Shown here: piece by piece, positions 27,008 through 35,616 of the stretch
Position numbering within the stretch: position 1 is the first letter of the stretch
Layout of the letters: each line of letters starts with the position of its first letter
DNA from: Chitinophagaceae bacterium
Lineage (GTDB): Bacteria > Bacteroidota > Bacteroidia > Chitinophagales > Chitinophagaceae
Length of the DNA stretch: 64,000 nt
Direction of reading: 5' to 3'
Assembly: GCA_020403455.1 (NCBI GenBank)
Contig: JADBXP010000024.1
Coordinates: 124,001-188,000 of the forward strand
Position numbers and translations under genes: made by a program
The notes under the pieces: model-generated
What the model was told of the DNA's origin: nothing
Databases searched by the model: none
The model's input: only the letters and a program-made list of their open reading frames with translations

Positions 27008-27922
27008 ATGAATAGTTCACGCAGAGATTTCATCCGCCAAACAGCTCTCCTGGGTGCTGGTGCAGCATTGCCCTTGCGCTTTCTCCATGCACAACCGGCC
27101 AACCGCGCACTGGTTGGAATTCAGCTTTATTCAGTTCGTGCCGATATGAAAGCCGATCCTGCAGGAACACTACAAAAGCTTGCAGCTATGGGCTATCGAT
27201 ATGTAGAACATGCGAATTATGTCAATCGAAAATTTTATGGCTATAGCCCGGTTGATTTTAAAAAACTGTTACAGGACCTCGGAATGGAAATGCGAAGTGG
27301 ACATACGGTGATGGGCAAAGAACACTGGGACAGTGGAAAGAAAGATTTTACAGATAGCTGGAAATATACGGTAGAAGATGCTGCTATAGTAGGACAAGAA
27401 TATGTGATTAGTCCCTGGCTCGATAATTCCATGAGAAAAACAGCAGATGATTTAAAAAGATACATGGATGTTTTCAATGCCTCAGGTAGGTTGTGTCAAA
27501 AATGGAACATGAAATTTGGTTACCACAACCATGACTTTGAATTCACCGAGAAGATGGGGAATGGAACGCTCTATGAAGCGATATTGGAAAATACTGACCC
27601 CGAACTGGTGATACAACAACTCGATACCGGCAATATGCATGGTACGGGAACCGAAGCGTTTGGCGTGATAAAAAAATATCCCGGCCGATTCCTTTCACTT
27701 CATATCAAAGATGAAATAGCTGCTGCCGGCAAAGGAGAAATGGGACATGCCTTTGAAAGCACCTTGTTGGGCAAAGGAGTTGTTCCCGTGAAAGACATCC
27801 TGGCATTCTGCGCTACTACTGGAACCCGACACATCATCGTAGAACAGGAATCTTACCAACAAGTACAACCGCTCGAAACCTGCCGCCTGAACCTCCAGAC
27901 TTTACAAAGCTGGGGTTACTGA
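27008..27922 (+). CDS. Tat-exported sugar phosphate isomerase/epimerase-like TIM barrel
   Basis: A 304-residue xylose-isomerase-like TIM barrel. The N-terminus has a Tat signal (SSRRDFIRQ plus a hydrophobic stretch ending LHAQP), so it is folded in the cytoplasm, probably around a metal, and exported. Candidate metal or catalytic residues lie in GYHNHDFEF, QLDTGNMHG, LHIKDE and IIVEQESY. The arrangement matches periplasmic sugar isomerase/epimerase or dehydratase-like proteins common in Bacteroidota. The substrate is unknown. Confidence 0.88.
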   Translation: MNSSRRDFIRQTALLGAGAALPLRFLHAQPANRALVGIQLYSVRADMKADPAGTLQKLAAMGYRYVEHANYVNRKFYGYSPVDFKKLLQDLGMEMRSGHTVMGKEHWDSGKKDFTDSWKYTVEDAAIVGQEYVISPWLDNSMRKTADDLKRYMDVFNASGRLCQKWNMKFGYHNHDFEFTEKMGNGTLYEAILENTDPELVIQQLDTGNMHGTGTEAFGVIKKYPGRFLSLHIKDEIAAAGKGEMGHAFESTLLGKGVVPVKDILAFCATTGTRHIIVEQESYQQVQPLETCRLNLQTLQSWGY

Positions 27923-27927
27923 CAGCA

Positions 27928-28593
27928 TCAATCAGTTATGCTGCGGGCGTAGATACCATTTTCTAAGGCATAGGTGATGATGCCTGCAACACTCTTTGCA
28001 CCTATCTTATCCATGATACGTGTTCGATGACCTTCAACGGTTCTTTTGCTGAGATGCAATGTATAGGCAATGGCCTTGCTTGTATATTCAGCACAAATCA
28101 ATTGGATGATCTGTTTTTCACGCAAGGATAGCTGAACAGGATCTTTCACACCACCCTTGATCTGCCGCGTTATGATATTGGTCAGTTTTTCAGTAGTTAC
28201 CTTACAGAAATAAGGCTTGTGCTGGTAAAGCGTATGTATAGCTTCAATGATCTCTTCTACATCAGAACTTTTCAATATATAGCCCAAAGCACCTGCATCT
28301 ACCATATTGGTGATGTGTTGTTCGGTGGCATGTACTGAAAGAATTAAGATGCGGCTGGAAGGGTTATTCCTGCTGATGGCCATCGCTGCGTCGATACCAC
28401 TTCGCCGGGGCATATCGATGTCAGTAATAACTACATCGGGGGCTAGACTATGTACCAGGTCGACAAGGTCATCTCCATTGTTCGCTTCACCTACTACTTT
28501 GAAGTCAGAGAACTTGCTAAGAAAAGTTCTCAGACCGGCCCGAAAAACCGCATGATCATCAGCCATTACGATTCTAATAGGTACTTTTTGCAT
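27928..28593 (-). CDS. NarL/LuxR-type response regulator (orphan)
   Basis: A 221-residue two-component regulator: a receiver domain (Asp12, Asp13 and phospho-acceptor Asp58 in VITDIDMP, Lys in YILKS) and a C-terminal LuxR helix-turn-helix (LSLREKQIIQLICAEYTSKAIA, LHLSKRTVEGHRTRIMDKIG). It has no histidine kinase beside it. Divergent from the SET gene across 311 bases, so a role in controlling that locus is possible but unproven. Confidence 0.92.
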   Translation of the reverse strand: MQKVPIRIVMADDHAVFRAGLRTFLSKFSDFKVVGEANNGDDLVDLVHSLAPDVVITDIDMPRRSGIDAAMAISRNNPSSRILILSVHATEQHITNMVDAGALGYILKSSDVEEIIEAIHTLYQHKPYFCKVTTEKLTNIITRQIKGGVKDPVQLSLREKQIIQLICAEYTSKAIAYTLHLSKRTVEGHRTRIMDKIGAKSVAGIITYALENGIYARSITD

Positions 28594-28904
28594 AGATCGT
28601 CAGTTTAAATTAGGTATTTATTGTGTTTGCGAGTACTAAATTAAAGTTCGGTATCAGCTTTTTACACCGTTAAAACACCCATTTTTATTCCGTAATAACA
28701 CCTATTGACGGCTATTAATCAAGTATTGTACTGGCACCCTGGTAGCATCCAATGACTCAATATTTTAAACCTTTGCTCCCAGCTTTAATCCAATCCAATT
28801 AAATGTGAAAAAGTATAGAAGAATTGTGGAGTATTAATTGACCGTATTTATACTTAACTGTGCTTATTTATATGAATTTTATAAAAACCTATTGAATTCA
28901 GCGC
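28594..28904. other. AT-rich intergenic region between divergent genes
   Basis: 311 bases between the response regulator and the SET/ATP-grasp operon. It is AT-rich with several near-palindromic TTTAT/ATAAA stretches, but I see no clear TAnnTTTG element, RNA or open frame. It must hold the promoters for both flanking units. Confidence 0.5.
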
Positions 28905-29414
28905 ATGAAAACAAATCGGGTAAAATCCCTGCCCTATCATATCATTGAATCGAATGAAATGGCAGAAGTATGGCAAGACAATCAAACAGGTGAATACTCC
29001 CTCCATGCCGGCCAGGCATTCAAGCCCCAACAGGTTATCACGTCTTTCAAAGCAGCAGCAGTCTTAAAAAAACCTACCTACCTCACAGTTCAAACAGGAC
29101 TATCCACGCACATCACCTTATCTCCCAGCTATTTACAATTTTGCAACCACAGTTGCTCACCCAATGCTTTCTTCGATACCTCACGTCTTGAATTCATCGC
29201 ACTGCAAAACATCGAGCCCGGCGATGAGCTTACTTTTTTTTATCCCTCTACAGAATGGAAAATGCAGCAACCCTTTTCCTGTAATTGTAACAGCCGCAAC
29301 TGTCTGGGCACCATTACCGGTGCAGCTTATCTTTCTGCCTCCGTTGTAAAAAACTACCGGCTGACTGATTTTATTCAATACCAGCTTAGCCAACAATCTT
29401 CCTCTGTTTCATGA
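28905..29414 (+). CDS. SET-domain protein (lysine methyltransferase-like)
   Basis: A 169-residue small SET protein. The core is FCNHSCSPN (residues 79-87), GDELTFFYP with the catalytic-type Tyr113, and a post-SET zinc motif C-x-C-x4-C (Cys126, Cys128, Cys133). The usual N-terminal GxG block that binds SAM is weak or absent in the first 60 residues. SET enzymes transfer methyl groups from SAM to lysines or amines. It is the first gene of a coupled trio: its stop overlaps the ATP-grasp start in ATGA. The substrate is unknown, but the neighbours suggest a peptide or protein amine modified by the pathway. Confidence 0.88.
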   Translation: MKTNRVKSLPYHIIESNEMAEVWQDNQTGEYSLHAGQAFKPQQVITSFKAAAVLKKPTYLTVQTGLSTHITLSPSYLQFCNHSCSPNAFFDTSRLEFIALQNIEPGDELTFFYPSTEWKMQQPFSCNCNSRNCLGTITGAAYLSASVVKNYRLTDFIQYQLSQQSSSVS

Positions 29415-30568
29415 GCTCGCTTGCAAATTTGCTTCCTTCAGCTCCAGCTTTACTCCAGTGGAAGATCTGGGTATTAGCACCCTCGCTGGAAAGCAATGAC
29501 CAAAACATCGACTACTATTACGATTTCTCCCAAAGCATTGCAGAATATACCCGTGTTTTCCAAGAATTGCAATTGAACTGGCAATGGCAACCCATCACAC
29601 TAGACAACTATACTGCCATCCTCTCCAATATTCTTCAACAGGCAACAACTGCAGGCGAATTTCCATTGTTTCTGAATCTCTGTGATGGAGATGAAATCAA
29701 TGGTACACCGGGAATTTCCATATTGAAGTGGCTACACAACAATAAATGTATTTATACAGGTGCAGACGAGTATTTTTATCAGGTCACCACTTCGAAGATT
29801 CCTATGAAAGAAGCTTTCGAGAAAGCCGGTGTTCCTACACCCCCCTGGAAAATCATTCGCAGCGCTGACGCCAACACCGAAGAACTTTTTGCCCAACTGG
29901 GATCACCTCTCATCCTGAAACCGGCCATCTCAGGCGGAAGTATGGGGGTTGGTGTTAAGAACGTAGTCAACACCCCCGAAGAAGCCAAAGAACAGATCCG
30001 GCGCATGTTCGAAGGATACCGTGGCTGGAACCTGGCTGCCGACGGAATCATAGCTGAACAATTCATCGCAGGCGAAGAATATACTACCCTCATCGCAGGC
30101 TCGGCCTTACCGGATTCATTCTGCAAAGTGTATGACCCTGTTGAAAGAATTTTTCATAGCTCCCTGCGCGAACAGGAAAAATTTCTCTCCTTTGACCGTC
30201 TCTGGGAAATCTATGAAGAAGAAACCCCTATGCCCGAGCAGGAAGATTTTTATCGCTATGCACTTCCCGCTGCCAATTTACTTCCTGCCATCCGAGATGT
30301 GAGCCTGCAGGCCTACCATGCAGTTCAGGGAAAAGGATATACCCGTGCTGACATTCGCCGCGATAAAGCTACCGGTCAACTCTATGTTTTAGAAGTCAAT
30401 GCACAATGCGGACTGAGTGAAGATGAAAATTACACATCGATTGGCGCCATACTCCGCGTCAATCAAACACCCTTTGCCCAATTAATTGCTGAAATTATAC
30501 TGGATGCTTTACAGAGAGCCGGTTATTCAGCAAAAGAAAATTCAACCCAGCTAACAGCCACTGAGTGA
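29411..30568 (+). CDS. ATP-grasp ligase, D-Ala-D-Ala ligase-like
   Basis: A 385-residue ATP-grasp protein. The N-terminal domain has LFLNLCDGDEINGTPG and YTGADEY, as in D-alanine-D-alanine ligases. ATP-grasp lysines and loop: LILKPAISGGSMGVG (Lys170), IIAEQFIAGEEY, and the metal-binding LEVNAQCGLSED (Glu and Asn near 328-330). The enzyme would form an amide bond between a carboxylate and an amine through an acyl-phosphate. It is coupled to the SET gene and to the ATP-grasp/SET fusion by overlapping stop/start codons. It is not the housekeeping Ddl by context: there are no cell-wall genes beside it. Confidence 0.87.
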   Translation: MSSLANLLPSAPALLQWKIWVLAPSLESNDQNIDYYYDFSQSIAEYTRVFQELQLNWQWQPITLDNYTAILSNILQQATTAGEFPLFLNLCDGDEINGTPGISILKWLHNNKCIYTGADEYFYQVTTSKIPMKEAFEKAGVPTPPWKIIRSADANTEELFAQLGSPLILKPAISGGSMGVGVKNVVNTPEEAKEQIRRMFEGYRGWNLAADGIIAEQFIAGEEYTTLIAGSALPDSFCKVYDPVERIFHSSLREQEKFLSFDRLWEIYEEETPMPEQEDFYRYALPAANLLPAIRDVSLQAYHAVQGKGYTRADIRRDKATGQLYVLEVNAQCGLSEDENYTSIGAILRVNQTPFAQLIAEIILDALQRAGYSAKENSTQLTATE

Positions 30569-32013
30569 TGAAAATAGCCGTATTGCAACCAGACTATAGT
30601 ACGAGCCAGGTAGATTATCAAACCTATGATCCTCCCCGCGATCTGTCGCACTGGTTACCCGGGCATGAAGTAGTTCATGTCTTCCTCAATAAACTCACTA
30701 CCTATCGGCAACTGAAGGAATTACAATACCAGGGGTTCGACATCTTTGTCAACCTCTGTGAAGGATACCTGGAATGGGAAGTCCCTTCCATTGATGTGAT
30801 TCATTGTCTCGAATTGCTGAACCTCCCTTATACCGGACCAACACCCTTGCTCTATGATCCACCTAAAACCCTGATGAAATATGTGGCTTTCTGTGAGGAA
30901 GTGAAAACCCCGGATCATGTTTTGCTGTTACCCCACGATGAGCCGGCTGAAGCTATTGTCTCGCTTCATTTTCCATTGTTCGTGAAACCTGCCAAAGCAG
31001 GTGATAGCTTGGGTATCAATCACCAGGCAATGGTAACCGATTCAAATGCATTGGTCAATCAAGTGACTGCCTTGCGGCAGGAAGGTTACAGGGAAATACT
31101 GGTAGAACAATTCATTCCGGGTAGAGAGTTGACCGTATTGGTGGCTGCCGACCCGGATGGGAAAACTGTTCATAGTTATCAACCGGTGGAATATATTTTT
31201 CCGGAGGGCTATGCCTTTAAAACTTATTCTCTCAAAACATCAGAACTCCACCCGAACGCGAATCGGCTCTGCACAGATGAAAAATTAAGTGCAGCTCTGC
31301 GCACAGCAGCAGAAAAAATTTTTCGCCTTTTCAACGGCACCGGATATGCCCGCATGGATTTCAGGGTAGATGCATCCGGCAACATCTTTTTTCTGGAAGT
31401 CAATTTCACCTGCTCTGTCTTCTACACCAATGGGTACGAGGGATCTGCAGATTATATATTACAACATGACTCCGGTGGTCAAGCTGGTTTCTTACACTTG
31501 ATCATTCAGGAAGGAATAGCCCGTCACCGGAGGAAACAAAAAAAATATACGATGAAGGGGAATTCCCTTGCCGGATATGGTATCTATGCCAATCAAACTA
31601 TAGCAGCAGGAGAAGTTATTTTTGAAGGGGAAGGCAAAGCGCAGCGCCTGATCACCGCTCGCTTTGTTGAAAAAAACTGGAACCGGGAGGAGCAGGTCAC
31701 TTTCAGCCGTTATGCGTATCCACTTAGCCGGGAACTTTTTTTATTGTGGGATGACAATCCGGCAGAATGGGCTCCCCAAAATCATCACTGCACAGCCAAT
31801 ACTAAGTATGACGGACTCAATGTTATTGCGTTGAGAAATATACGTGCTGGAGAAGAGTTGACACTCGATTATGCTGACTTTTTAGATGAGCACATGATGC
31901 CCTTCCAATGTCGTTGTGGAAGTTCAGATTGCAGGGGACTGATTCAGGGAAAGCCGGGTAATACCATGACTGCCCGCGAAGAATTCCTCCGGAAAAAAAA
32001 GTCCGAGGAGTAA
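30568..32013 (+). CDS. ATP-grasp ligase fused to a SET domain
   Basis: A 481-residue two-domain protein. Residues 1-305 are a second D-Ala-D-Ala-ligase-like ATP-grasp (FVNLCEGY, FVKPAKAGDSLG with Lys140, ILVEQFIPGRELT, FFLEVNFTCS with Glu277 and Asn279). Residues about 328-460 are a complete SET domain: GNSLAGYGIYA, QNHHCTAN (405-411), GEELTLDYADF with Tyr435, and post-SET Cys448, Cys450, Cys455. Fusing an amide-forming ligase to a methyltransferase implies that one molecule is both ligated and methylated. The start ATG at 30568 overlaps the preceding stop (TGATG); a GTG three bases earlier is possible. Confidence 0.88.
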   Translation: MKIAVLQPDYSTSQVDYQTYDPPRDLSHWLPGHEVVHVFLNKLTTYRQLKELQYQGFDIFVNLCEGYLEWEVPSIDVIHCLELLNLPYTGPTPLLYDPPKTLMKYVAFCEEVKTPDHVLLLPHDEPAEAIVSLHFPLFVKPAKAGDSLGINHQAMVTDSNALVNQVTALRQEGYREILVEQFIPGRELTVLVAADPDGKTVHSYQPVEYIFPEGYAFKTYSLKTSELHPNANRLCTDEKLSAALRTAAEKIFRLFNGTGYARMDFRVDASGNIFFLEVNFTCSVFYTNGYEGSADYILQHDSGGQAGFLHLIIQEGIARHRRKQKKYTMKGNSLAGYGIYANQTIAAGEVIFEGEGKAQRLITARFVEKNWNREEQVTFSRYAYPLSRELFLLWDDNPAEWAPQNHHCTANTKYDGLNVIALRNIRAGEELTLDYADFLDEHMMPFQCRCGSSDCRGLIQGKPGNTMTAREEFLRKKKSEE

Positions 32014-32039
32014 TCCCCCCCCCACCCTATTTATAGATT

Positions 32040-33020
32040 TTATGAAGTAAGAACTTGTGTAGTAACAAATTCCAGTGCGCGCTTTTCTGCCCAGGTATGC
32101 ACTGATCCTGCTTGTAAGAAACCACAGTGTCCGCCACGTTCCGTGATTTCAAGATGAAGATAGGCATGGTCTTTTGCCAGTTCCTCACAAAAACATTCCG
32201 GCGCAAGAAACGGATCATTGGCTGCCTGCACCAGCAAGGCGGGTATCTGCAATTGATGTAGAAGTGGTTTTACACTGGCTTTGCGATAAAAGTCAATCGC
32301 ATCGGCATAACCATGCAACGGTGCTGTATATCGGTTGTCGAATTCAATGAAATTGCTGATGCGGTGATACTGATGATCATTGATGATTGTTGGAAAGCGT
32401 ACGGACTTGATTTTTATTTTCTTTCCGAGCTTGCGCAAAAATCGTTGGGTATAAAATTGATTGCCGGGTTTCATCAGTTGCAGTACACCGCTGTATAAAT
32501 CACAGGGGACAGAAAAGGCTACTGCACCTTTTACTTCTGCAGGCACCCAGGCAGGATTTTCAGATAAGACCCGCAGGGTTAGGCTGCCGCCCATACTGAA
32601 TCCTACCAAAACAATGCGTTGATACTGCTTGCCGGTGATAGCATGTTCTATCACTGTCCGTAAATCACCTGCATCGCCATGGTGATAAAAGCGAGGCAGT
32701 CGATTGATCTCACCACTGCAGCTGCGGCAGTTCCAGCCCAATGCATCAAAACCCTGCTGCACAAAAAGGTTAGCCATGCCGGTCACGTAATGCCTGGAAG
32801 CATCTCCTTCCAATCCATGAGTAATAATAACAAGGTCTTTGGTTGGTCTTGGTGACAGTTTCCAATCGAGGTCAACAAAATCTCCATCGGCCAACTCCAA
32901 TCGCTCGCGGGTACTGTACTGAAATTTCACCCGCCGGAACAAACTGGGCCAAATGGTTTCCCAATGTCCATTCAGCATCCAGAAGGGTGGTTGGAAAGAT
33001 GGGGTGGGAAGTACAGGCAT
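32040..33020 (-). CDS. Alpha/beta-hydrolase, YheT-like esterase
   Basis: A 326-residue alpha/beta hydrolase. The oxyanion region THGLEGDA is followed by the nucleophile elbow GFSMGGS (Ser) at about residue 143, an Asp in ANDPFLAPE and the catalytic His in ERGGHCGF. The opening FWMLNGHWETIWPSLFRR matches the YheT/EMB8 subfamily. It probably hydrolyses a carboxylic ester, substrate unknown. Convergent with the ATP-grasp/SET gene. Confidence 0.88.
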   Translation of the reverse strand: MPVLPTPSFQPPFWMLNGHWETIWPSLFRRVKFQYSTRERLELADGDFVDLDWKLSPRPTKDLVIITHGLEGDASRHYVTGMANLFVQQGFDALGWNCRSCSGEINRLPRFYHHGDAGDLRTVIEHAITGKQYQRIVLVGFSMGGSLTLRVLSENPAWVPAEVKGAVAFSVPCDLYSGVLQLMKPGNQFYTQRFLRKLGKKIKIKSVRFPTIINDHQYHRISNFIEFDNRYTAPLHGYADAIDFYRKASVKPLLHQLQIPALLVQAANDPFLAPECFCEELAKDHAYLHLEITERGGHCGFLQAGSVHTWAEKRALEFVTTQVLTS

Positions 33021-33036
33021 ACAATTGATTGATGCA

Positions 33037-33044
33037 CAAAGGTA
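33037..33044 (-). promoter_or_regulatory. Bacteroidota -7 promoter element for the YheT-like hydrolase
   Basis: The minus strand reads TACCTTTG, a full match to TAnnTTTG, ending 16 bases before the ATG at 33020. A TTG about 23 bases further upstream may be the -33 element. Confidence 0.5.
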
Positions 33045-33157
33045 AAAAGTTCATTGGCTAATCCTGACAACAGGTTGTTATATCTCTCGAAAAAACAAAC
33101 TGAAAATAAAAATCACTGGCTTGAATTAACTAACTTTCACAAGTCAATACACGCGCC

Positions 33158-34255
33158 ATGATCAAACACTCACTGGTACGCCTCTTGCAGCCACTTTCGT
33201 TCTTCAATACCAGGAGAACCCGTGAAATTTTTAAGGTAAACCCTACCAGCAATCCTGTGAGAATAGAAGCTGAAGAAACAGACATCCATGTTTTCGATTA
33301 TGACGCAACAAAACTCGAAGAAAGAAGATTTCCTAGAGTAGCAGATTGCTTTCAATATCGAAACAACAATCATGTAACCTGGATCAACATAGACGGCATT
33401 CGGAAAGCTGATGTAGAAGAGATCTGCCAGCATTTCAATATCCATTACCTGATAGCCGAAGATATTCTGAGTATCGGACAGCGACCTAAAATGGATGAAC
33501 TGGATCCTGTGCTCTATTGCCTGTTGAACATGCTGTATTTCAATGAATCGAACGGGTCAGTTGAAACTGAACAAATATCGCTGGTACTTGGGAAAGGATT
33601 TGTTATCAGCATTCAGGAGATTCCCGAAAAAGATGTATTCGGTACCATCCGGGAAAAACTCAAACTCACCGGAAGTAAACTGCGTTCCAGCGGTGCAGAT
33701 TATCTCTACTACTGTCTGCTCGACATGATCGTGGATCACTACTTTGTGGTCATGGAAAAACTCAGTACCCGCATAGAACAAATCGAAGAAAGGGTCATTC
33801 GCCGGAGTGATAAACGAGCACTCGCAGAGATCAACAATCTTCGAAAAGAACTTTTTGTACTCAAAGGCAATGTGAGTCCGGTAAGAGATCTCATCAATGG
33901 TTTCATCCGTTCTGAAAGCGACTTGCTGGAAGAAAAAAACACCAAGTATTTCAAAGACGTACTCGACCACATCGTTCAGGCGAATGATCTGGCAGAAAAC
34001 CTGCGTGATCTTATGATCAACGTTCAGGATCTCTACATCAGTCAGGTTAACCTGAAAATGAATGAGGTGATGAAAGTAATGGCAATTGTTACCTGCGTGC
34101 TGACACCTGCCACCGTCATAGGCGGCATCTTTGGAATGAACTTCGAAATCATTCCCCTATCCCAACATCCCAATGGATTTTATTTAACCCTGCTGGTGAT
34201 GGCCATTACCATGGCGGTATTCCTGCTCTATTTCTGGAGAAAACGCTGGCTCTGA
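33158..34255 (+). CDS. corA: Magnesium/cobalt transporter CorA
   Basis: A 365-residue CorA-family channel. A long cytoplasmic N-terminal domain and stalk helix (about 190-305) lead to two C-terminal membrane helices; the GMN selectivity motif is in GGIFGMNFE (about 326-329), just after the first helix. The C-terminus ends in a basic WRKRWL segment. It would form a pentameric Mg2+ channel in the inner membrane. Length and motifs are intact. Confidence 0.95.
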   Translation: MIKHSLVRLLQPLSFFNTRRTREIFKVNPTSNPVRIEAEETDIHVFDYDATKLEERRFPRVADCFQYRNNNHVTWINIDGIRKADVEEICQHFNIHYLIAEDILSIGQRPKMDELDPVLYCLLNMLYFNESNGSVETEQISLVLGKGFVISIQEIPEKDVFGTIREKLKLTGSKLRSSGADYLYYCLLDMIVDHYFVVMEKLSTRIEQIEERVIRRSDKRALAEINNLRKELFVLKGNVSPVRDLINGFIRSESDLLEEKNTKYFKDVLDHIVQANDLAENLRDLMINVQDLYISQVNLKMNEVMKVMAIVTCVLTPATVIGGIFGMNFEIIPLSQHPNGFYLTLLVMAITMAVFLLYFWRKRWL

Positions 34256-34258
34256 TTA

Positions 34259-34549
34259 TCAGAGTTCAATCAGGCTGTTGGTGGTGCCGAAGACATTGGT
34301 CACTTCACCATCACCTGCCGGTTCATTCAGCCATTCCGCATTGTTCAGTCTATATTTGAATTCGTGGCGTGTATTTTTGGGAAGATTTACTTCAACTGAA
34401 AAAGTACCATCTTTCTTTCTCTTCATCTCAATACCCTTTTCCCAGTTACCATTCAATCCAACTACCTCGGCCTGTGCAGCATTGGCTGCATCAATAGAAA
34501 ATTTCACTTTTGAATATTCTTTTGTCTTGTACAAAGTCTTCTGAATCAT
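34259..34549 (-). CDS. Isoamylase early-set (CBM48-like) small protein
   Basis: A 96-residue single-domain protein with an immunoglobulin-like carbohydrate-binding fold of the E-set/AMPK-beta group (KVKFSIDAANAAQAEVVGLNGNW, then FKYRLNNAEWLNEP). No enzyme domain is attached. Such stand-alone domains are common in Bacteroidota and may bind glycogen-like glucans. The ATG at 34549 is preferred to a TTG two codons upstream. It is convergent with corA, 3 bases apart. Confidence 0.88.
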   Translation of the reverse strand: MIQKTLYKTKEYSKVKFSIDAANAAQAEVVGLNGNWEKGIEMKRKKDGTFSVEVNLPKNTRHEFKYRLNNAEWLNEPAGDGEVTNVFGTTNSLIEL

Positions 34550-34668
34550 TGTCAAATTTTAACCCTTAATACAGAAACGATGAAAAGGTAACCCATTGGT
34601 TATGAAACTAACAATGATAAGCATCCATGAAAAATCGATGCCCGGTTATTCGCGGAAAGACCAAGCGA

Positions 34669-35616
34669 TTATTTTTTTCTATTCAGTGCTATATAATTCA
34701 CCAGTCCGCTAAATACCTGTAAATGAGGAAGTGTTAAGATCGCTATCCCCATAAAAATATACCCCATGCTGGTATTCATCTGCCACTGTTCTGCAAAGAA
34801 ATAAACAAGGGCGGCAATACCGGCCAATGCCACCAAAGAGAAAGGAAGGGCTTTGCGCATCAGTTCTCCCCAGCCTGCGGAAGTGGAAGGTAATTTCAGT
34901 TGTTGGCGAATGAGGTCGAATGAAAGCAGCGAATGCCAACAACCAAAATAAAAAGCAAAACCAATATAGAGGGGCATCTTATATAAAAAGATGCACCAAA
35001 AAATGGTTTGTAACAACCAACCCGCAATTTGATTGGGGGAAGTACCCTGTGTGTATTGATATACCGGAACCAGTATAATAAGAACTGATAATCCTATAAG
35101 AGAGCCAATGGCAAAAACAGCTCCGTTTTGCTGCCAGAATCCGACAGGTAGGGTATCTCTTGTCAGCATCTCCAGCACAGGTGCTGTTTCCTGTAATTGA
35201 ATCGTAATGATAAAAACGATGAAGAACAAACCAAGTAAAGTAAAAAGGAAGGGATTCATCCAACCCGGGCGATGGAAGGGCCAATCGATCTGACCAAAAT
35301 GATAGGCGGTAAGAAATATAAAAATCAGCAAGGCGATGGATGGCATCCAAAACCAGATGACGGCGTACACAACCATATTGACCAAGTAGCGTACAAAGAA
35401 ACGCAGGATAGAAAACTTGTTTTGCTGCAGTGCAGCTTGCGATTGTTCCACATAGAAATCAAGTGAGCCGTGAGGAACGCCAGTAGCAATGATCATGATT
35501 AGAAAAAAAATCCATTGGGTGCCTAGTGTGGGTTCTACAATCCATACCCAAGCTGCAACCAGAAGAGCTGCCAGCAGCAGTTGTATGCGGAGTTGTTGCA
35601 ACCAGTTTCGAATCAT
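34669..35616 (-). CDS. blh: Beta-carotene 15,15'-dioxygenase (Blh family)
   Basis: A 315-residue membrane protein with about eight helices. The four histidines expected to hold the iron are visible in GVPHGSLD, AYHFGQID, CWHSLLS and LPHLQVF. Blh cleaves beta-carotene to two retinals, the chromophore of the rhodopsin encoded just upstream. It overlaps crtY by 4 bases (ATGA), so beta-carotene synthesis and cleavage are coupled. It ends the phototrophy cluster. Confidence 0.93.
   Translation of the reverse strand: MIRNWLQQLRIQLLLAALLVAAWVWIVEPTLGTQWIFFLIMIIATGVPHGSLDFYVEQSQAALQQNKFSILRFFVRYLVNMVVYAVIWFWMPSIALLIFIFLTAYHFGQIDWPFHRPGWMNPFLFTLLGLFFIVFIITIQLQETAPVLEMLTRDTLPVGFWQQNGAVFAIGSLIGLSVLIILVPVYQYTQGTSPNQIAGWLLQTIFWCIFLYKMPLYIGFAFYFGCWHSLLSFDLIRQQLKLPSTSAGWGELMRKALPFSLVALAGIAALVYFFAEQWQMNTSMGYIFMGIAILTLPHLQVFSGLVNYIALNRKK

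Noticed and set aside
28905..29414. The small SET protein as a eukaryotic-type histone methyltransferase
   Set aside because: No chromatin-related gene is nearby and the operon partners are ATP-grasp ligases, so a pathway role fits better.
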